Source: Pelosinus fermentans JBW45 (GTDB lineage: Bacteria; Bacillota; Negativicutes; DSM-13327). From it: a DNA stretch of 64,000 bases. The stretch lies in NCBI RefSeq assembly GCF_000271665.2, contig NZ_CP010978.1, forward strand, positions 2,696,501 to 2,760,500, written 5' to 3'. The notes under the pieces were generated by a model, which was not told the DNA's origin, ran no database searches, and saw nothing but the letters and a program-made list of their open reading frames with translations. Within the stretch, counting starts at the first letter, position 1, and every line of letters starts with the position of its first letter. Shown piece after piece: positions 1 to 7,085 of the stretch. A program made the translations under genes and the position numbers.

Positions 1-621
1 TGCCATAGCTGGTCCCATTGCATTCGGATCTTTTATACCATAATCAACAATCTTACCAATTGTTCCTGTAGTAATACGCGGACCACTACCCGAGGTGGAA
101 ACAACTACAGCTCCCGATCCTGTTACTGTCCATTGAGCTCCAGGCGGCCGTTGTACACCCATTTCATTAGGAAAACGATATTGTCGCTCTGCAGCATCAT
201 GATGGCTAGAAGCAGCCGCTACAATTTTATTAAAAAATCCCCCATCTAGTAATATAGCACTTAACAGCATGCCTTCTACCATAGTAGAGCATGCTCCATA
301 TAAGCCTAAGAATGGTCTTTTTAAATTTTTCATTGCAAAATGAGTACTCATTAACTGATTCAGCAAATCACCAGCAAAGACACAGTCAACCTCTTCCATC
401 GTGCTACTTTCTTTTTCTATCGCTTTTTTTATCGCATATTCCATCAAATACGATTCACATTGCTCCCAACTAGCCAAACCATTTAGGTTATCCGGCATAA
501 TATAATCAAAGTATCCTTGTAATAACCCTTTTCCTTCCATAGGGCCAACAATGTTTGCTGTGCTCGTTATGATTGGAGGATTTGTAAAAACAACACTTTG
601 CATACCTTGTTTCTTATTCAT
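1..621 (-). CDS. spoVAD: Stage V sporulation protein AD (N-terminal 207 residues; cut by window edge)
   Basis: This open frame has its ATG at 621 and runs off the left edge of the window. It has the thiolase-like fold typical of SpoVAD: an early 'PPIITSTANIVGP' segment, a 'GACSTMVEG' stretch around residue 108 and 'ASSHHDAAERQYRFPNE' near residue 135. SpoVAD is part of the SpoVA complex in the spore inner membrane and in Bacillus binds and helps import dipicolinic acid. A GGAGGTAG Shine-Dalgarno lies 6 bases upstream and overlaps the stop codon of spoVAC, so the two genes are probably translationally coupled. The rest of the spoVA operon (spoVAE) should lie to the left of the window. Identification is from family recognition and is firm. 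Confidence 0.93.
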   Translation of the reverse strand, partial: MNKKQGMQSVVFTNPPIITSTANIVGPMEGKGLLQGYFDYIMPDNLNGLASWEQCESYLMEYAIKKAIEKESSTMEEVDCVFAGDLLNQLMSTHFAMKNLKRPFLGLYGACSTMVEGMLLSAILLDGGFFNKIVAAASSHHDAAERQYRFPNEMGVQRPPGAQWTVTGSGAVVVSTSGSGPRITTGTIGKIVDYGIKDPNAMGPAMA

Positions 622-633
622 TTAATCTACCTC

Positions 634-1110
634 CTATTGTCTGATCCAATAGATTAAGCCAATTATAAATGCAGTTACCATTCCATATACTAATACCGGT
701 CCGGCAATAACAAACATTTTAGCTCCAACACCAAATACATAGCCTTCACGTTTAAACTCCATAGCTGGCGCTACAATGGAGTTTGCAAATCCTGTTATAG
801 GGACAATTGAACCTGCCCCAGCTCGCTTGCCTAAGTCATCATAAACACCAATCCCTGTAAAAAACGCTCCTAAAAAGACTAATACAGCTGTCGCACAAGC
901 AGAAGCCTCTTTTTTTGGTAAATCTAGCCCCAAGAAATAATCTGTAAATAATTGCCCTAAAGTACAGATAAGTCCACCAACGACAAAGGCCCAGCAAATA
1001 TTCTTAAGTAATGGGGGGGTGGGCGTAACATTATCTACCTTACTTTGATATTTTTGTTGCTGCATTTTTTCTTTAATCTCTTGTTGTTTCTTATTCATTT
1101 CATTAGGCAT
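634..1110 (-). CDS. spoVAC: Stage V sporulation protein AC
   Basis: A 158-residue membrane protein with the SpoVAC signature: a short charged N-terminus (residues 1-35), then four hydrophobic segments separated by motifs such as 'GQLFTDYFLGL', 'GAFFTGIGVYDDLGKRAGAGS' and 'PITGFANSIVAPAMEFKREG'. In Bacillus SpoVAC behaves as a mechanosensitive channel component that moves dipicolinic acid across the forespore or spore inner membrane. The start is an ATG behind AAAGGGTGA. It is followed immediately by spoVAD. No spoVAA/spoVAB is present upstream, which is the usual clostridial arrangement (spoVAC-VAD-VAE only). A terminator upstream (1228-1262) separates it from the dodecin gene, so it should have its own, probably sigma-G, promoter; I found no clear consensus for one. 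Confidence 0.94.
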   Translation of the reverse strand: MPNEMNKKQQEIKEKMQQQKYQSKVDNVTPTPPLLKNICWAFVVGGLICTLGQLFTDYFLGLDLPKKEASACATAVLVFLGAFFTGIGVYDDLGKRAGAGSIVPITGFANSIVAPAMEFKREGYVFGVGAKMFVIAGPVLVYGMVTAFIIGLIYWIRQ

Positions 1111-1225
1111 ATTGTCACCCTTTGTAAAATTATAATTCTTACTTAAAACAATGCATACCTTAGCCTTTTCTTATTTTGACCACTCAAATCTGAAATATGC
1201 ATCTTTCAAAAAGAAAACTTTATTT

Positions 1226-1264
1226 ATAAAAAAGAGCACCACAAAGGGTACTCTTTCTTTTGTG
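1226..1264 (-). terminator. Rho-independent terminator after the dodecin gene
   Basis: An inverted repeat (AAAGAGTACC / GGTGCTCTTT on the minus strand, one mismatch) is followed by a T-run on the minus strand. It lies 10 bases beyond the dodecin stop codon and insulates spoVAC from it. Confidence 0.75.
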
Positions 1265-1272
1265 ATCATACT

Positions 1273-1473
1273 TTAATGATTCACTTTAAATGCAACTTTT
1301 ACATCAGCTTTGTATTCTGCAATATGTCCATTGTCAATATTAGCAGTAAAGTTAGTTACTTCGACGCCAAGTATATCATCAATTGATCTAGAAGCTTCCA
1401 TTACCGCGTTGTCTACTGCATCTGTCCAGTTATGGCTAGATGTGCCAACTAACTCAATTACTTTTACAACCAT
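1273..1473 (-). CDS. Dodecin family flavin-binding protein
   Basis: A 66-residue protein beginning MVVKVIELVG with 'SSHNWTDAVDNAV' and 'GVEVTNF', the hallmarks of dodecins. These small beta-alpha-beta-beta proteins assemble into hollow dodecamers that store riboflavin, FMN or other cofactors; the conserved Trp stacks on the isoalloxazine ring. The reading frame can be extended upstream to 1542, but the ATG at 1473 has a GGAGG 7 bases in front and matches family length, so the extension is rejected. It sits alone between the sigF terminator and the spoVAC gene, an unusual place for a dodecin. Whether it has a sporulation role is unknown. Confidence 0.9.
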   Translation of the reverse strand: MVVKVIELVGTSSHNWTDAVDNAVMEASRSIDDILGVEVTNFTANIDNGHIAEYKADVKVAFKVNH

Positions 1474-1582
1474 GCCATTACCTCCTTGATTAATTATACG
1501 ATTCTCCAATAGTGTGCGCATAACGATTGGTATTATACTCATTGCGTAGCGACTACTTGATCTTTTTAGTATAGAATATTTA

Positions 1583-1747
1583 TCAACATGTTAAGTGATT
1601 TGATTCTACCTTATTCAAATAGAGAACTTGCTTTGCTCCCATTGGCGAGCGCTGGGGAAAATTACTATAAAGAAATAGCCAAGTAAATATGCTGCTACTT
1701 AGAGCGACAATCACAGCCCAAATAATATATTTTCTTTTGCCAGACAT
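1583..1747 (-). CDS. Small single-pass membrane protein, 54 residues
   Basis: A 54-residue frame starting MSGKRKYIIWAVIV and ending NHLTC before TGA. Residues 8-27 form one hydrophobic segment preceded by Lys/Arg, so it should be a single-span protein with the basic end inside. An AGAGGTGG Shine-Dalgarno sits 5 bases before the ATG, which is good evidence that it is translated. It lies just downstream of the sigF terminator and upstream of the dodecin gene. I do not recognise a family. Position suggests, but does not show, expression during sporulation. Confidence 0.6.
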   Translation of the reverse strand: MSGKRKYIIWAVIVALSSSIFTWLFLYSNFPQRSPMGAKQVLYLNKVESNHLTC

Positions 1748-1781
1748 AATTACCACCTCTTTATCTTAGTATGCCTATTTT

Positions 1782-1814
1782 ATAAAAAAATAAGACCTCT
1801 GTTTATGAGGTCTG
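1782..1814 (-). terminator. Terminator of the spoIIA operon, overlapping the sigF stop codon
   Basis: The minus strand reads AGACCTC, a 7-base loop, GAGGTCT, then TATTTTTTT. The left arm includes the last sigF codons and the loop contains its stop codon, so transcription should end within about 20 bases of the end of sigF. Confidence 0.85.
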
Positions 1815-2534
1815 CATAAATTCTTTCATGAGTTTTAAAGCTTGTTTTTCAATTCTAGAAATTTGTACTTGAGATAATCCTATTATTTGGGCTACTTCTG
1901 CTTGGGTTTTATCAGCAAAGAAACGTAAATGAATTACAAGACGCTCTTTTTCTGGTAGACGTAATACAATTTCTTTTAATGCTAATTTTTCAAAGTAAGC
2001 GCTATCTTCTTCCTCACAATACTTCATTTGATCCAATAACAGTATTGGATCACCATCATCATGAAAAACATTAGCATATAAGGATGTCGGTGTCTGAATT
2101 GCTTCTAAAGCAGCCACGACTTCTTGCGGTGCTAGGCTCAACTCCTTTGCAATTTCCGTTATGGTTGGATCTCGTCCTAATACGCCCTGCAATCTTTCTT
2201 GAGTACGGTGCACTTTATATGCCAATTCTTTTACTGGGCGGCTAACTTTCACGGGATTATCATCTCGGATAAATCGTCGGATTTCTCCAATAATCATTGG
2301 CACTGCATAAGTTGAAAACTTAACACTAAATTTAGTGTCAAAACGTTCAATTGCTTTGACCAAACCGATACAGCCTAATTGGAATAAATCGTCCCATTCA
2401 TAGCCGCGGTTTGTAAAGCGATGCACCACACTTCGTACCAAATTGATATTATTTTCTAAAATATATTCCTTAGCAATTTGATCACCAGCTTGTGCTTTAT
2501 GTAATAAATTTTTGATTTCTTCATCTTCAAGCAT
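1803..2534 (-). CDS. sigF: RNA polymerase sporulation sigma factor F
   Basis: A 243-residue sigma-70 family protein of the SigF/SigG/SigB group. Region 2 includes 'NLVRSVVHRF' and 'DDLFQLGCIGLVKAIERFD'; region 2.4 includes 'FSTYAVPMIIGEIRRFIRDD'; region 4 ends with the helix-turn-helix 'KTQAEVAQIIGLSQVQISRIEKQAL'. As third gene after spoIIAA and spoIIAB it is SigF rather than SigG. SigF is the first forespore-specific sigma factor, held inactive by SpoIIAB until SpoIIAA is dephosphorylated. Spacing to spoIIAB is 10 bases, consistent with one transcript from the sigma-H promoter at 3356-3385. Confidence 0.96.
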   Translation of the reverse strand: MLEDEEIKNLLHKAQAGDQIAKEYILENNINLVRSVVHRFTNRGYEWDDLFQLGCIGLVKAIERFDTKFSVKFSTYAVPMIIGEIRRFIRDDNPVKVSRPVKELAYKVHRTQERLQGVLGRDPTITEIAKELSLAPQEVVAALEAIQTPTSLYANVFHDDGDPILLLDQMKYCEEEDSAYFEKLALKEIVLRLPEKERLVIHLRFFADKTQAEVAQIIGLSQVQISRIEKQALKLMKEFMQTS

Positions 2535-2544
2535 GGTATCCCAC

Positions 2545-2976
2545 CTAATGCTCTGTCTTAAGCAAAGTTTTTTTCACCATTCTCACCAGTGTTCCCTTAT
2601 TAACTTCCGACTCAATATAAAGTTCATCCATGAAAGATTCCATAAAAGCAAAGCCTAACCCCATACGTTCTGGATCACTAGAATAGGACGGTTGACGTGC
2701 TAATGCAATATCAGCGATACCTTTTCCGTGATCTACAATAATATATTCTAATTGATCCTCATATAAGGTCATCTTGATTTGGATTTCTCCATCTTGGTAC
2801 TCATATCCATGTATGACAGCGTTAGAAACTGCTTCTGATACAGCAACCTTTATTTCCTCGATCTCATTTAAAGTAAAATCCACCTGAGCTGCAAAAGCAG
2901 CAGTACTCACCCTGGCAATACCAACGTTTTCGCTAAGACTTCGAATACTCATAGTAATCTGATTTTTTATTGCCAT
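2545..2976 (-). CDS. spoIIAB: Anti-sigma F factor / serine kinase SpoIIAB
   Basis: A 143-residue GHKL-type ATPase/kinase. The N-box 'EIKVAVSEAVSNAVIHGY' lies near residues 40-57, the G1 box 'DHGKGIAD' near 92, and the G2 region 'RMGLGFAFME' near 109. SpoIIAB binds and inhibits SigF, and phosphorylates SpoIIAA on a serine using ATP. It lies between spoIIAA and sigF with about 10 bases on each side, giving the stoichiometric operon arrangement conserved in spore-formers. Confidence 0.96.
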   Translation of the reverse strand: MAIKNQITMSIRSLSENVGIARVSTAAFAAQVDFTLNEIEEIKVAVSEAVSNAVIHGYEYQDGEIQIKMTLYEDQLEYIIVDHGKGIADIALARQPSYSSDPERMGLGFAFMESFMDELYIESEVNKGTLVRMVKKTLLKTEH

Positions 2977-2986
2977 GATGCCCTCC

Positions 2987-3322
2987 TCATAAGCATTCTA
3001 GTGCTTCTTTTTCAGAATGGTATAGTTTAATAATCTTTAAGAGCCCAGATAATTCAAAAATCTGTAATACTTGTGGCTGAATCTGAGTGGCAGACATAAT
3101 ACCACCTAAACCACTAATTTTTTTGTAACGTCCTAATAAAACACCTAAACCAGAACTATCAATAAACTTTACCGCTTCTAAATTAAACAAAACGTGTTTT
3201 ACCCCGCTTAATTCTAATGCATGATCTACGGTTTCTCTAAACTCAGTAGCAACATGCATGTCCAACTCCCCTTCGACTCTTACTAACAAAACACCTCGTT
3301 TCAGTGAAGTGACTATATTCAA
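2987..3322 (-). CDS. spoIIAA: Anti-sigma F factor antagonist SpoIIAA
   Basis: A 111-residue STAS-domain protein. The phospho-acceptor motif 'IDSSGLGVLLGRY' places the regulatory serine at residue 57, matching Ser58 of B. subtilis. Unphosphorylated SpoIIAA displaces SigF from SpoIIAB in the forespore; the phosphatase SpoIIE is not in this window. The start is a TTG at 3322 with AGGAGG 8 bases upstream. It is the first gene of the spoIIA operon, behind the sigma-H-type promoter at 3356-3385. Confidence 0.96.
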   Translation of the reverse strand: MNIVTSLKRGVLLVRVEGELDMHVATEFRETVDHALELSGVKHVLFNLEAVKFIDSSGLGVLLGRYKKISGLGGIMSATQIQPQVLQIFELSGLLKIIKLYHSEKEALECL

Positions 3323-3355
3323 TATATTTTCCTCCTCTTCGTGACTCTGCTACTA

Positions 3356-3385
3356 ATATTCTTTCAATAGGTAAATTTTTCCTGC
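3356..3385 (-). promoter_or_regulatory. Sigma-H type promoter of the spoIIA operon
   Basis: On the minus strand GCAGGAAAA (3385-3377) is followed by exactly 12 bases and AAAGAATAT (3364-3356). This fits every position of the published sigma-H consensus RNAGGAWWW-N11-12-RNNGAATWW. It lies just after the dacF terminator and about 35 bases before the spoIIAA start. In B. subtilis the spoIIA operon is transcribed by sigma-H with Spo0A~P. I saw no exact TGTCGAA 0A box here. Confidence 0.85.
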
Positions 3386-3391
3386 CTAAAA

Positions 3392-3426
3392 ATAAAAAAA
3401 GCGGAATAATTTCCGCTTTTTTTATT
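3392..3426 (-). terminator. Terminator after dacF (works on both strands)
   Basis: The stem AAAAAAAGCGGAA / TTCCGCTTTTTTT has a 4-base loop and is flanked by A and T runs. It separates dacF from the spoIIA operon, so here dacF is not co-transcribed with spoIIA unless readthrough occurs. Confidence 0.9.
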
Positions 3427-3445
3427 TTAAATCTACTATGTTGAA

Positions 3446-4621
3446 TTATTTTATAGAAAATAAATTAGTAAACATATTTTGCAACGTCTTCATTAAACTT
3501 GCTTTTTCAATATTTTTTTCTGCCACTAAATCGACTTTGCCGATTTCTTTACCATCTCGTAATACTAATAATTCCCCACATTTCTGACCTTGCACGATTG
3601 GAGCCGTTAAAGTTGAATCAGTAACTACTTGCTTTTGTAAATTCTTATTTTCTCCCTTGCTTAATAATAATGTTAAATCTTCAGAAGCTACTAATTGGAG
3701 TTCCTTTTCCATTCCTTTACTTACTTTTACTCGTTCTACTACTGCACCTGAATTGATAATTGGCATTGCTGCGAAATTAGCGAATCCCCAGTCAAGCAGC
3801 TTCATACTCTCTCTTAAATGTGATCTTGGCTCAGGTGTAGCAAAAACTACAGAAATCAATCGTAATCCATCACGTTTCGCTGTACCAGCAAAGCAATATT
3901 GAGCTTCTTGCGTCCAACCTGTCTTTAAGCCGTCAGCACCTTTATACCACCATAATAATTTGTTCGTATTTACTAGCCAATTTTTCCCATCGCGCAACCA
4001 ATATTCTTTAATACTACATAGTTCCATATAGAAAGGATGTTTTACTGCCTCTTTAGCAATCAATGCTGTATCAAAGGCACTCATATAATGATCTGGAGTT
4101 GGCAAACCATTTACATTTGCAAAATGAGTATCATTAAGCCCTAAAGCAGTACTGCGCTGATTCATAGCTTCTACAGCAGCAGCTTGACTGCCATAGATGT
4201 GTTCCATAACAGCAACTGCAGCATCATTGGCACTAACTACAGCCATGGCAATCATTAATTCATGCAAAGTCATCTGTTCGCCAGGTTCTAACCATATCTG
4301 TGAGCCACCTTGGTGCCAAGCATTTTCTGTAATTGATACTCTGTCTGTTAAACTCACCCGTCCTTGCTCAACAGCTTCTACTGCTAACAACAATGTCATT
4401 GATTTTGTCACACTTGCTGGAGGTAAACGTTTATGTGAATCTTTTTCGAATAAAACAGTCCCATTACCATCCATTAAAACAGCCGATTGCGCAATTGTTT
4501 CTAGTCCTGCACCTGATACTTTCTTGTTTTCAGCTGCTTGTAAGATGGGATTGCAAATACTCAATAACACCAGTAGGCACATAAGAATCATTACTATTTT
4601 AGATTGGATGAATCGAAACAT
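3446..4621 (-). CDS. dacF: D-alanyl-D-alanine carboxypeptidase DacF (sporulation PBP)
   Basis: A 391-residue secreted penicillin-binding protein of the low-molecular-mass class (peptidase S11). A signal peptide occupies residues 1-29 (MFRFIQSK followed by a hydrophobic run). The catalytic motifs are SVTK (SxxK) near residue 71, SAN (SxN) near 130, and KTG in 'GLKTGWTQEA' near 234. A C-terminal PBP5-type domain and a terminal amphipathic helix follow. It trims D-Ala from peptidoglycan stem peptides. In B. subtilis dacF is forespore-expressed and affects spore cortex cross-linking. The promoter at 4650-4679 resembles a sigma-F site. Confidence 0.93.
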   Translation of the reverse strand: MFRFIQSKIVMILMCLLVLLSICNPILQAAENKKVSGAGLETIAQSAVLMDGNGTVLFEKDSHKRLPPASVTKSMTLLLAVEAVEQGRVSLTDRVSITENAWHQGGSQIWLEPGEQMTLHELMIAMAVVSANDAAVAVMEHIYGSQAAAVEAMNQRSTALGLNDTHFANVNGLPTPDHYMSAFDTALIAKEAVKHPFYMELCSIKEYWLRDGKNWLVNTNKLLWWYKGADGLKTGWTQEAQYCFAGTAKRDGLRLISVVFATPEPRSHLRESMKLLDWGFANFAAMPIINSGAVVERVKVSKGMEKELQLVASEDLTLLLSKGENKNLQKQVVTDSTLTAPIVQGQKCGELLVLRDGKEIGKVDLVAEKNIEKASLMKTLQNMFTNLFSIK

Positions 4622-4649
4622 ATTTAAAACACTCCTTTCATCTTTTTTT

Positions 4650-4679
4650 TAGCTTCTCCAAGATAAAAAGCAATTACAC
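4650..4679 (-). promoter_or_regulatory. Putative sigma-F (or sigma-G) promoter of dacF
   Basis: The minus strand has GTGTA (4679-4675), a 15-base spacer, then GGAGAAGCTA (4659-4650). Against the sigma-F consensus GYWTA-N15/16-GGNRANAHTR this is one mismatch in each box. The dacF start codon lies 29 bases downstream behind AAAGGAGTG. Known sigma-F control of dacF in Bacillus supports the reading; I have no transcript evidence. Confidence 0.55.
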
Positions 4680-4691
4680 TGGAAATTAACA

Positions 4692-4724
4692 ATAAAAAAA
4701 GACTAGCTAAACTAGTCTTTTTGA
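4692..4724 (-). terminator. Terminator after the decayed nucleoside phosphorylase locus
   Basis: The stem AAAAAGACTAG / CTAGTCTTTTT has a short loop and is T-rich on both strands. It still marks the 3' end of the former pdp operon. Confidence 0.85.
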
Positions 4725-4734
4725 TATATTTATT

Positions 4735-5359
4735 AGCTTACGTAGCTTTAAAGCCATAATGATCAACTACGCCTAAAATTAGGTTTGTTTTTGGTACTTG
4801 CTTATTATCAATTTTTATTGCATCTACCTATAATGATTGTACTTCTTTTATTTTTGCTTCATTATTGGCATAAATTGTACAAAGGCTTTGACCTTTTTCA
4901 ATACGATCGCCTACGCGTTTCTTCAGCATGATACCAGCAGATAAATCATTTCTTGTCCTTTATATTCACGGCCTGCTCCTAGTCTCATAGCACAATAACC
5001 AGCATCAATTTTTTGTATGTAGCCTTCCTCAGAGCAGATCACCTTAGTTTCTATTTTTGCTTGTGGCAATGCTTTTGGGTTGCTGACAACATCCACATTT
5101 CCACCTTGGGCAATTATAAATTCTTTAAATTTATGTAGTGCCACTTTACAATCATATTACCTGACATAGCCATAGCCATAGTTAAGGATGCCGTTTCTTT
5201 CATGGTCATCCCTTTAAAAAAGACTGCCATTAGCCATGCCGCCATCTGATAGTCAGGTATTTCATTATTGGTGTAGGCATGGATCAAATACTTAATTTCC
5301 AAATCTGTAAGCATAAGGCCATCACGCTTTTTTGTAATGACATCTAAAAAAATGTGCAA
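4735..5359 (-). pseudogene. pdp: Decayed pyrimidine-nucleoside phosphorylase
   Basis: Two pieces of one gene are recognisable. The N-terminal piece (5359 to about 5150) reads 'TKKRDGLMLTDLEIKYLIHAY' and 'IPDYQMAAWLMAVFFKGMT', the usual start of thymidine/pyrimidine phosphorylases, up to the 'LTMAMAMSG' motif. It then jumps directly to C-terminal sequence in another frame (about 5144 to 4740): 'FKEFIIAQGGNVDVV', 'GYIQKIDAG', then 'LKKRVGDRIEKGQ' and 'NEAKIKEVQSL' followed by an in-frame TAG. The central catalytic and phosphate-binding part of about 250 residues is missing, and frameshifts and a stop are present. An intact enzyme is about 430 residues. This is a clear pseudogene made by a large internal deletion. 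Confidence 0.85.
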
Positions 5360-5421
5360 ATACTAAAATTGAAGCATATGCTCGACGTAAACTACATAAA
5401 AGCTTTTATCGTAATTTAAAA

Positions 5422-5683
5422 TCATTCATCTGGATAAACAGGAAGAGGGATAGCTAGACATCTTATCATGTAAAAAGGCTTTTACTCAAGAATGAATTTA
5501 ATGGATCGAGCCCTAATCCTATTTTTCCATATAGACGAAAGAATTCCTTTACGGCCAGTAATTGTTACTGGCGTATCTACATCAAAATTCCTATAGTACG
5601 CTGCATTAGACAAGGCACCAACTCCTACTGTCAATTGCTATAGCAATCATGCATTGAACATGATCAAATCGTTTGGTTGCCAA
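5422..5683 (-). pseudogene. Remnant of an unidentified protein-coding gene
   Basis: The minus strand carries a protein-like stretch broken by a one-base shift near 5634 and by a stop near 5488. The pieces read 'LATKRFDHVQCMIAIAI', then (next frame) 'TVGVGALSNAAYYRNFD', 'VDTPVTITGRKGILSSIWKN', 'RIRARSIKFILE', stop, 'KPFYMIRCLAIPLPVYPDE'. The composition and continuity across the breaks argue for a recently degraded gene rather than noise. I do not recognise the family. It abuts the xerD stop codon on one side and the pdp remnant on the other, so both belong to one eroding segment. Confidence 0.5.
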
Positions 5684-5686
5684 CTA

Positions 5687-6574
5687 TTATGCTCGCGGAT
5701 GCGTTTTATCATACACTTCTTTTAAACGGTTTTTAGTAACATGAGTATAAATCTGTGTGGTGGAAATATCGGCATGACCAAGCATTTCTTGTACCGATCG
5801 TAAATCAGCACCATTTTCTAATAAATGTGTTGCAAAAGAATGACGTAACGTATGGGGAGTAATTGCCTTATTAATATCAGCTTCTTGCGCATATTTCTTA
5901 ATTATTTTCCAAAAACCTTGTCTCGTAAGTCGATTTCCATGATGATTGACAAAGAGAGCAGCCTCTTCATATGTACGTATTAATTTAGAACGTCCCTTAC
6001 CGATATAATCTTGCACACATTTAGCAGCTATGGACCCTAAGGGTACGATCCGCTCTTTTGCGCCTTTACCATAACATTTTATATATCCCATATCTAAATT
6101 AACATCTGAAATATTTAAAGAGATTAACTCCGATACTCGAATTCCTGTTGCATATAAAAGTTCTAACATTGCTTTATCCCTTAGTCCTGTAGGTAAAAAA
6201 CCACTCGGTTGTTTTAGAAGTTCTTCAACCTCTGTAATACTAAGGACTTTTGGCAACTTCTTCTCAAGTTTAGGCGACTCAAGATTAGCAGCAGGATCCT
6301 TTTCTAAATAACGCTCACGTACCAAATATTGATAAAAGGATTTTATGGCAGCAAGGTTACGTGAGATCGTGGAAACTGCCCGACCTTTCGATTGAAGACT
6401 ACTTAAATAACTGAGGATGGTAGTGCGATTTGAGTCCTTCAAAATTTCCATGTTGCCGTTTTGTAAATACAATTGGAATTGATGTAAATCACGTCCATAT
6501 GATTCTAGCGTATTTTGCGCTAAACCTCGTTCAACTGCAAGATAGTTAATAAACTCATTAACATAACCTTCCAT
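5687..6574 (-). CDS. xerD: Site-specific tyrosine recombinase XerD
   Basis: A 295-residue tyrosine recombinase. The N-terminal SAM-like DNA-binding domain includes 'FINYLAVERGLAQNTLESYGRDL'. The catalytic domain has the Arg in 'ATGIRVSELI', the Lys in 'GKGAKERIVPL', 'HTLRHSFATHLL' (His-x-x-Arg), 'LGHADISTTQIYTHV' (His and nucleophile Tyr). XerD resolves chromosome dimers at dif with a partner (XerC or CodV) not in this window. The frame can start at a GTG at 6583, but the ATG at 6574 has AAGGGTGG 5 bases upstream and fits the family better. In B. subtilis the homologue lies in the same fur/spoIIM-to-dacF neighbourhood. Confidence 0.93.
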   Translation of the reverse strand: MEGYVNEFINYLAVERGLAQNTLESYGRDLHQFQLYLQNGNMEILKDSNRTTILSYLSSLQSKGRAVSTISRNLAAIKSFYQYLVRERYLEKDPAANLESPKLEKKLPKVLSITEVEELLKQPSGFLPTGLRDKAMLELLYATGIRVSELISLNISDVNLDMGYIKCYGKGAKERIVPLGSIAAKCVQDYIGKGRSKLIRTYEEAALFVNHHGNRLTRQGFWKIIKKYAQEADINKAITPHTLRHSFATHLLENGADLRSVQEMLGHADISTTQIYTHVTKNRLKEVYDKTHPRA

Positions 6575-6718
6575 TTTTACCACCCTTTTTTTACTTTTGC
6601 GATAATGCTCACGAAAATCTTTTTCTTTCTAATTTCCTTTATTCCACATAATATTTACTTTTCCTGTCTAATATTAACAAAATCCATCTATTGGAATATA
6701 TTTTTTTGTCAACTCCCG

Positions 6719-6925
6719 TTACATTGATTTTATAAGGTCCTCACTTACCCTCATTGGCTTCTCAATCAGATGCTCTTGGCGTATTTTCTCTTCTGGAGGA
6801 CTTAAATACCATAAAATACTTAATAACTTAGGTAAAATATAGAAAACTATAATTAACAGAATTACGATTTTAGTATATAATTTACATTTTTTCATTATGT
6901 TGTGTCCTGAAAAGTTAATTACCAT
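6719..6925 (-). CDS. Small single-pass membrane protein
   Basis: A 68-residue frame with one membrane segment (about residues 17-38) followed by a short hydrophilic tail 'PPEEKIRQEHLIEKP...IKSM'. An excellent GGAGGTGG ribosome site precedes the ATG at 6925, so translation is likely; an internal ATG at residue 11 is possible but has a poorer site. It occupies the place held by yqzK, a similar-sized single-span protein beside xerD in Bacillus. Whether it is a true homologue cannot be judged from sequence alone, and I assign no function. Confidence 0.65.
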   Translation of the reverse strand: MVINFSGHNIMKKCKLYTKIVILLIIVFYILPKLLSILWYLSPPEEKIRQEHLIEKPMRVSEDLIKSM

Positions 6926-7002
6926 TTTCTTACCACCTCCTAATTAGCTTAACTTAATATTATGCTTATTCACTATCTATCTGGTTTATTCAACTATAAA
7001 TA

Positions 7003-7036
7003 AAATGAGGACTGTAAATTTTACAGTCCTCATCAT
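7003..7036 (-). terminator. Terminator after spoIIM
   Basis: A perfect 13-base inverted repeat (7005-7017 with 7021-7033; ATGAGGACTGTAA) has a 3-base loop and is followed on the minus strand by TTTATTTAT. It lies 50 bases beyond the spoIIM stop. Confidence 0.9.
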
Positions 7037-7085
7037 TATTGAAACTAAAATGCTGATTAACGAGTTTGCTTCTATGAGTCAGCTG

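Noticed and set aside
291-473. 60-codon + strand frame
   Set aside because: It lies inside spoVAD on the other strand, has no ribosome site and no recognisable protein features.
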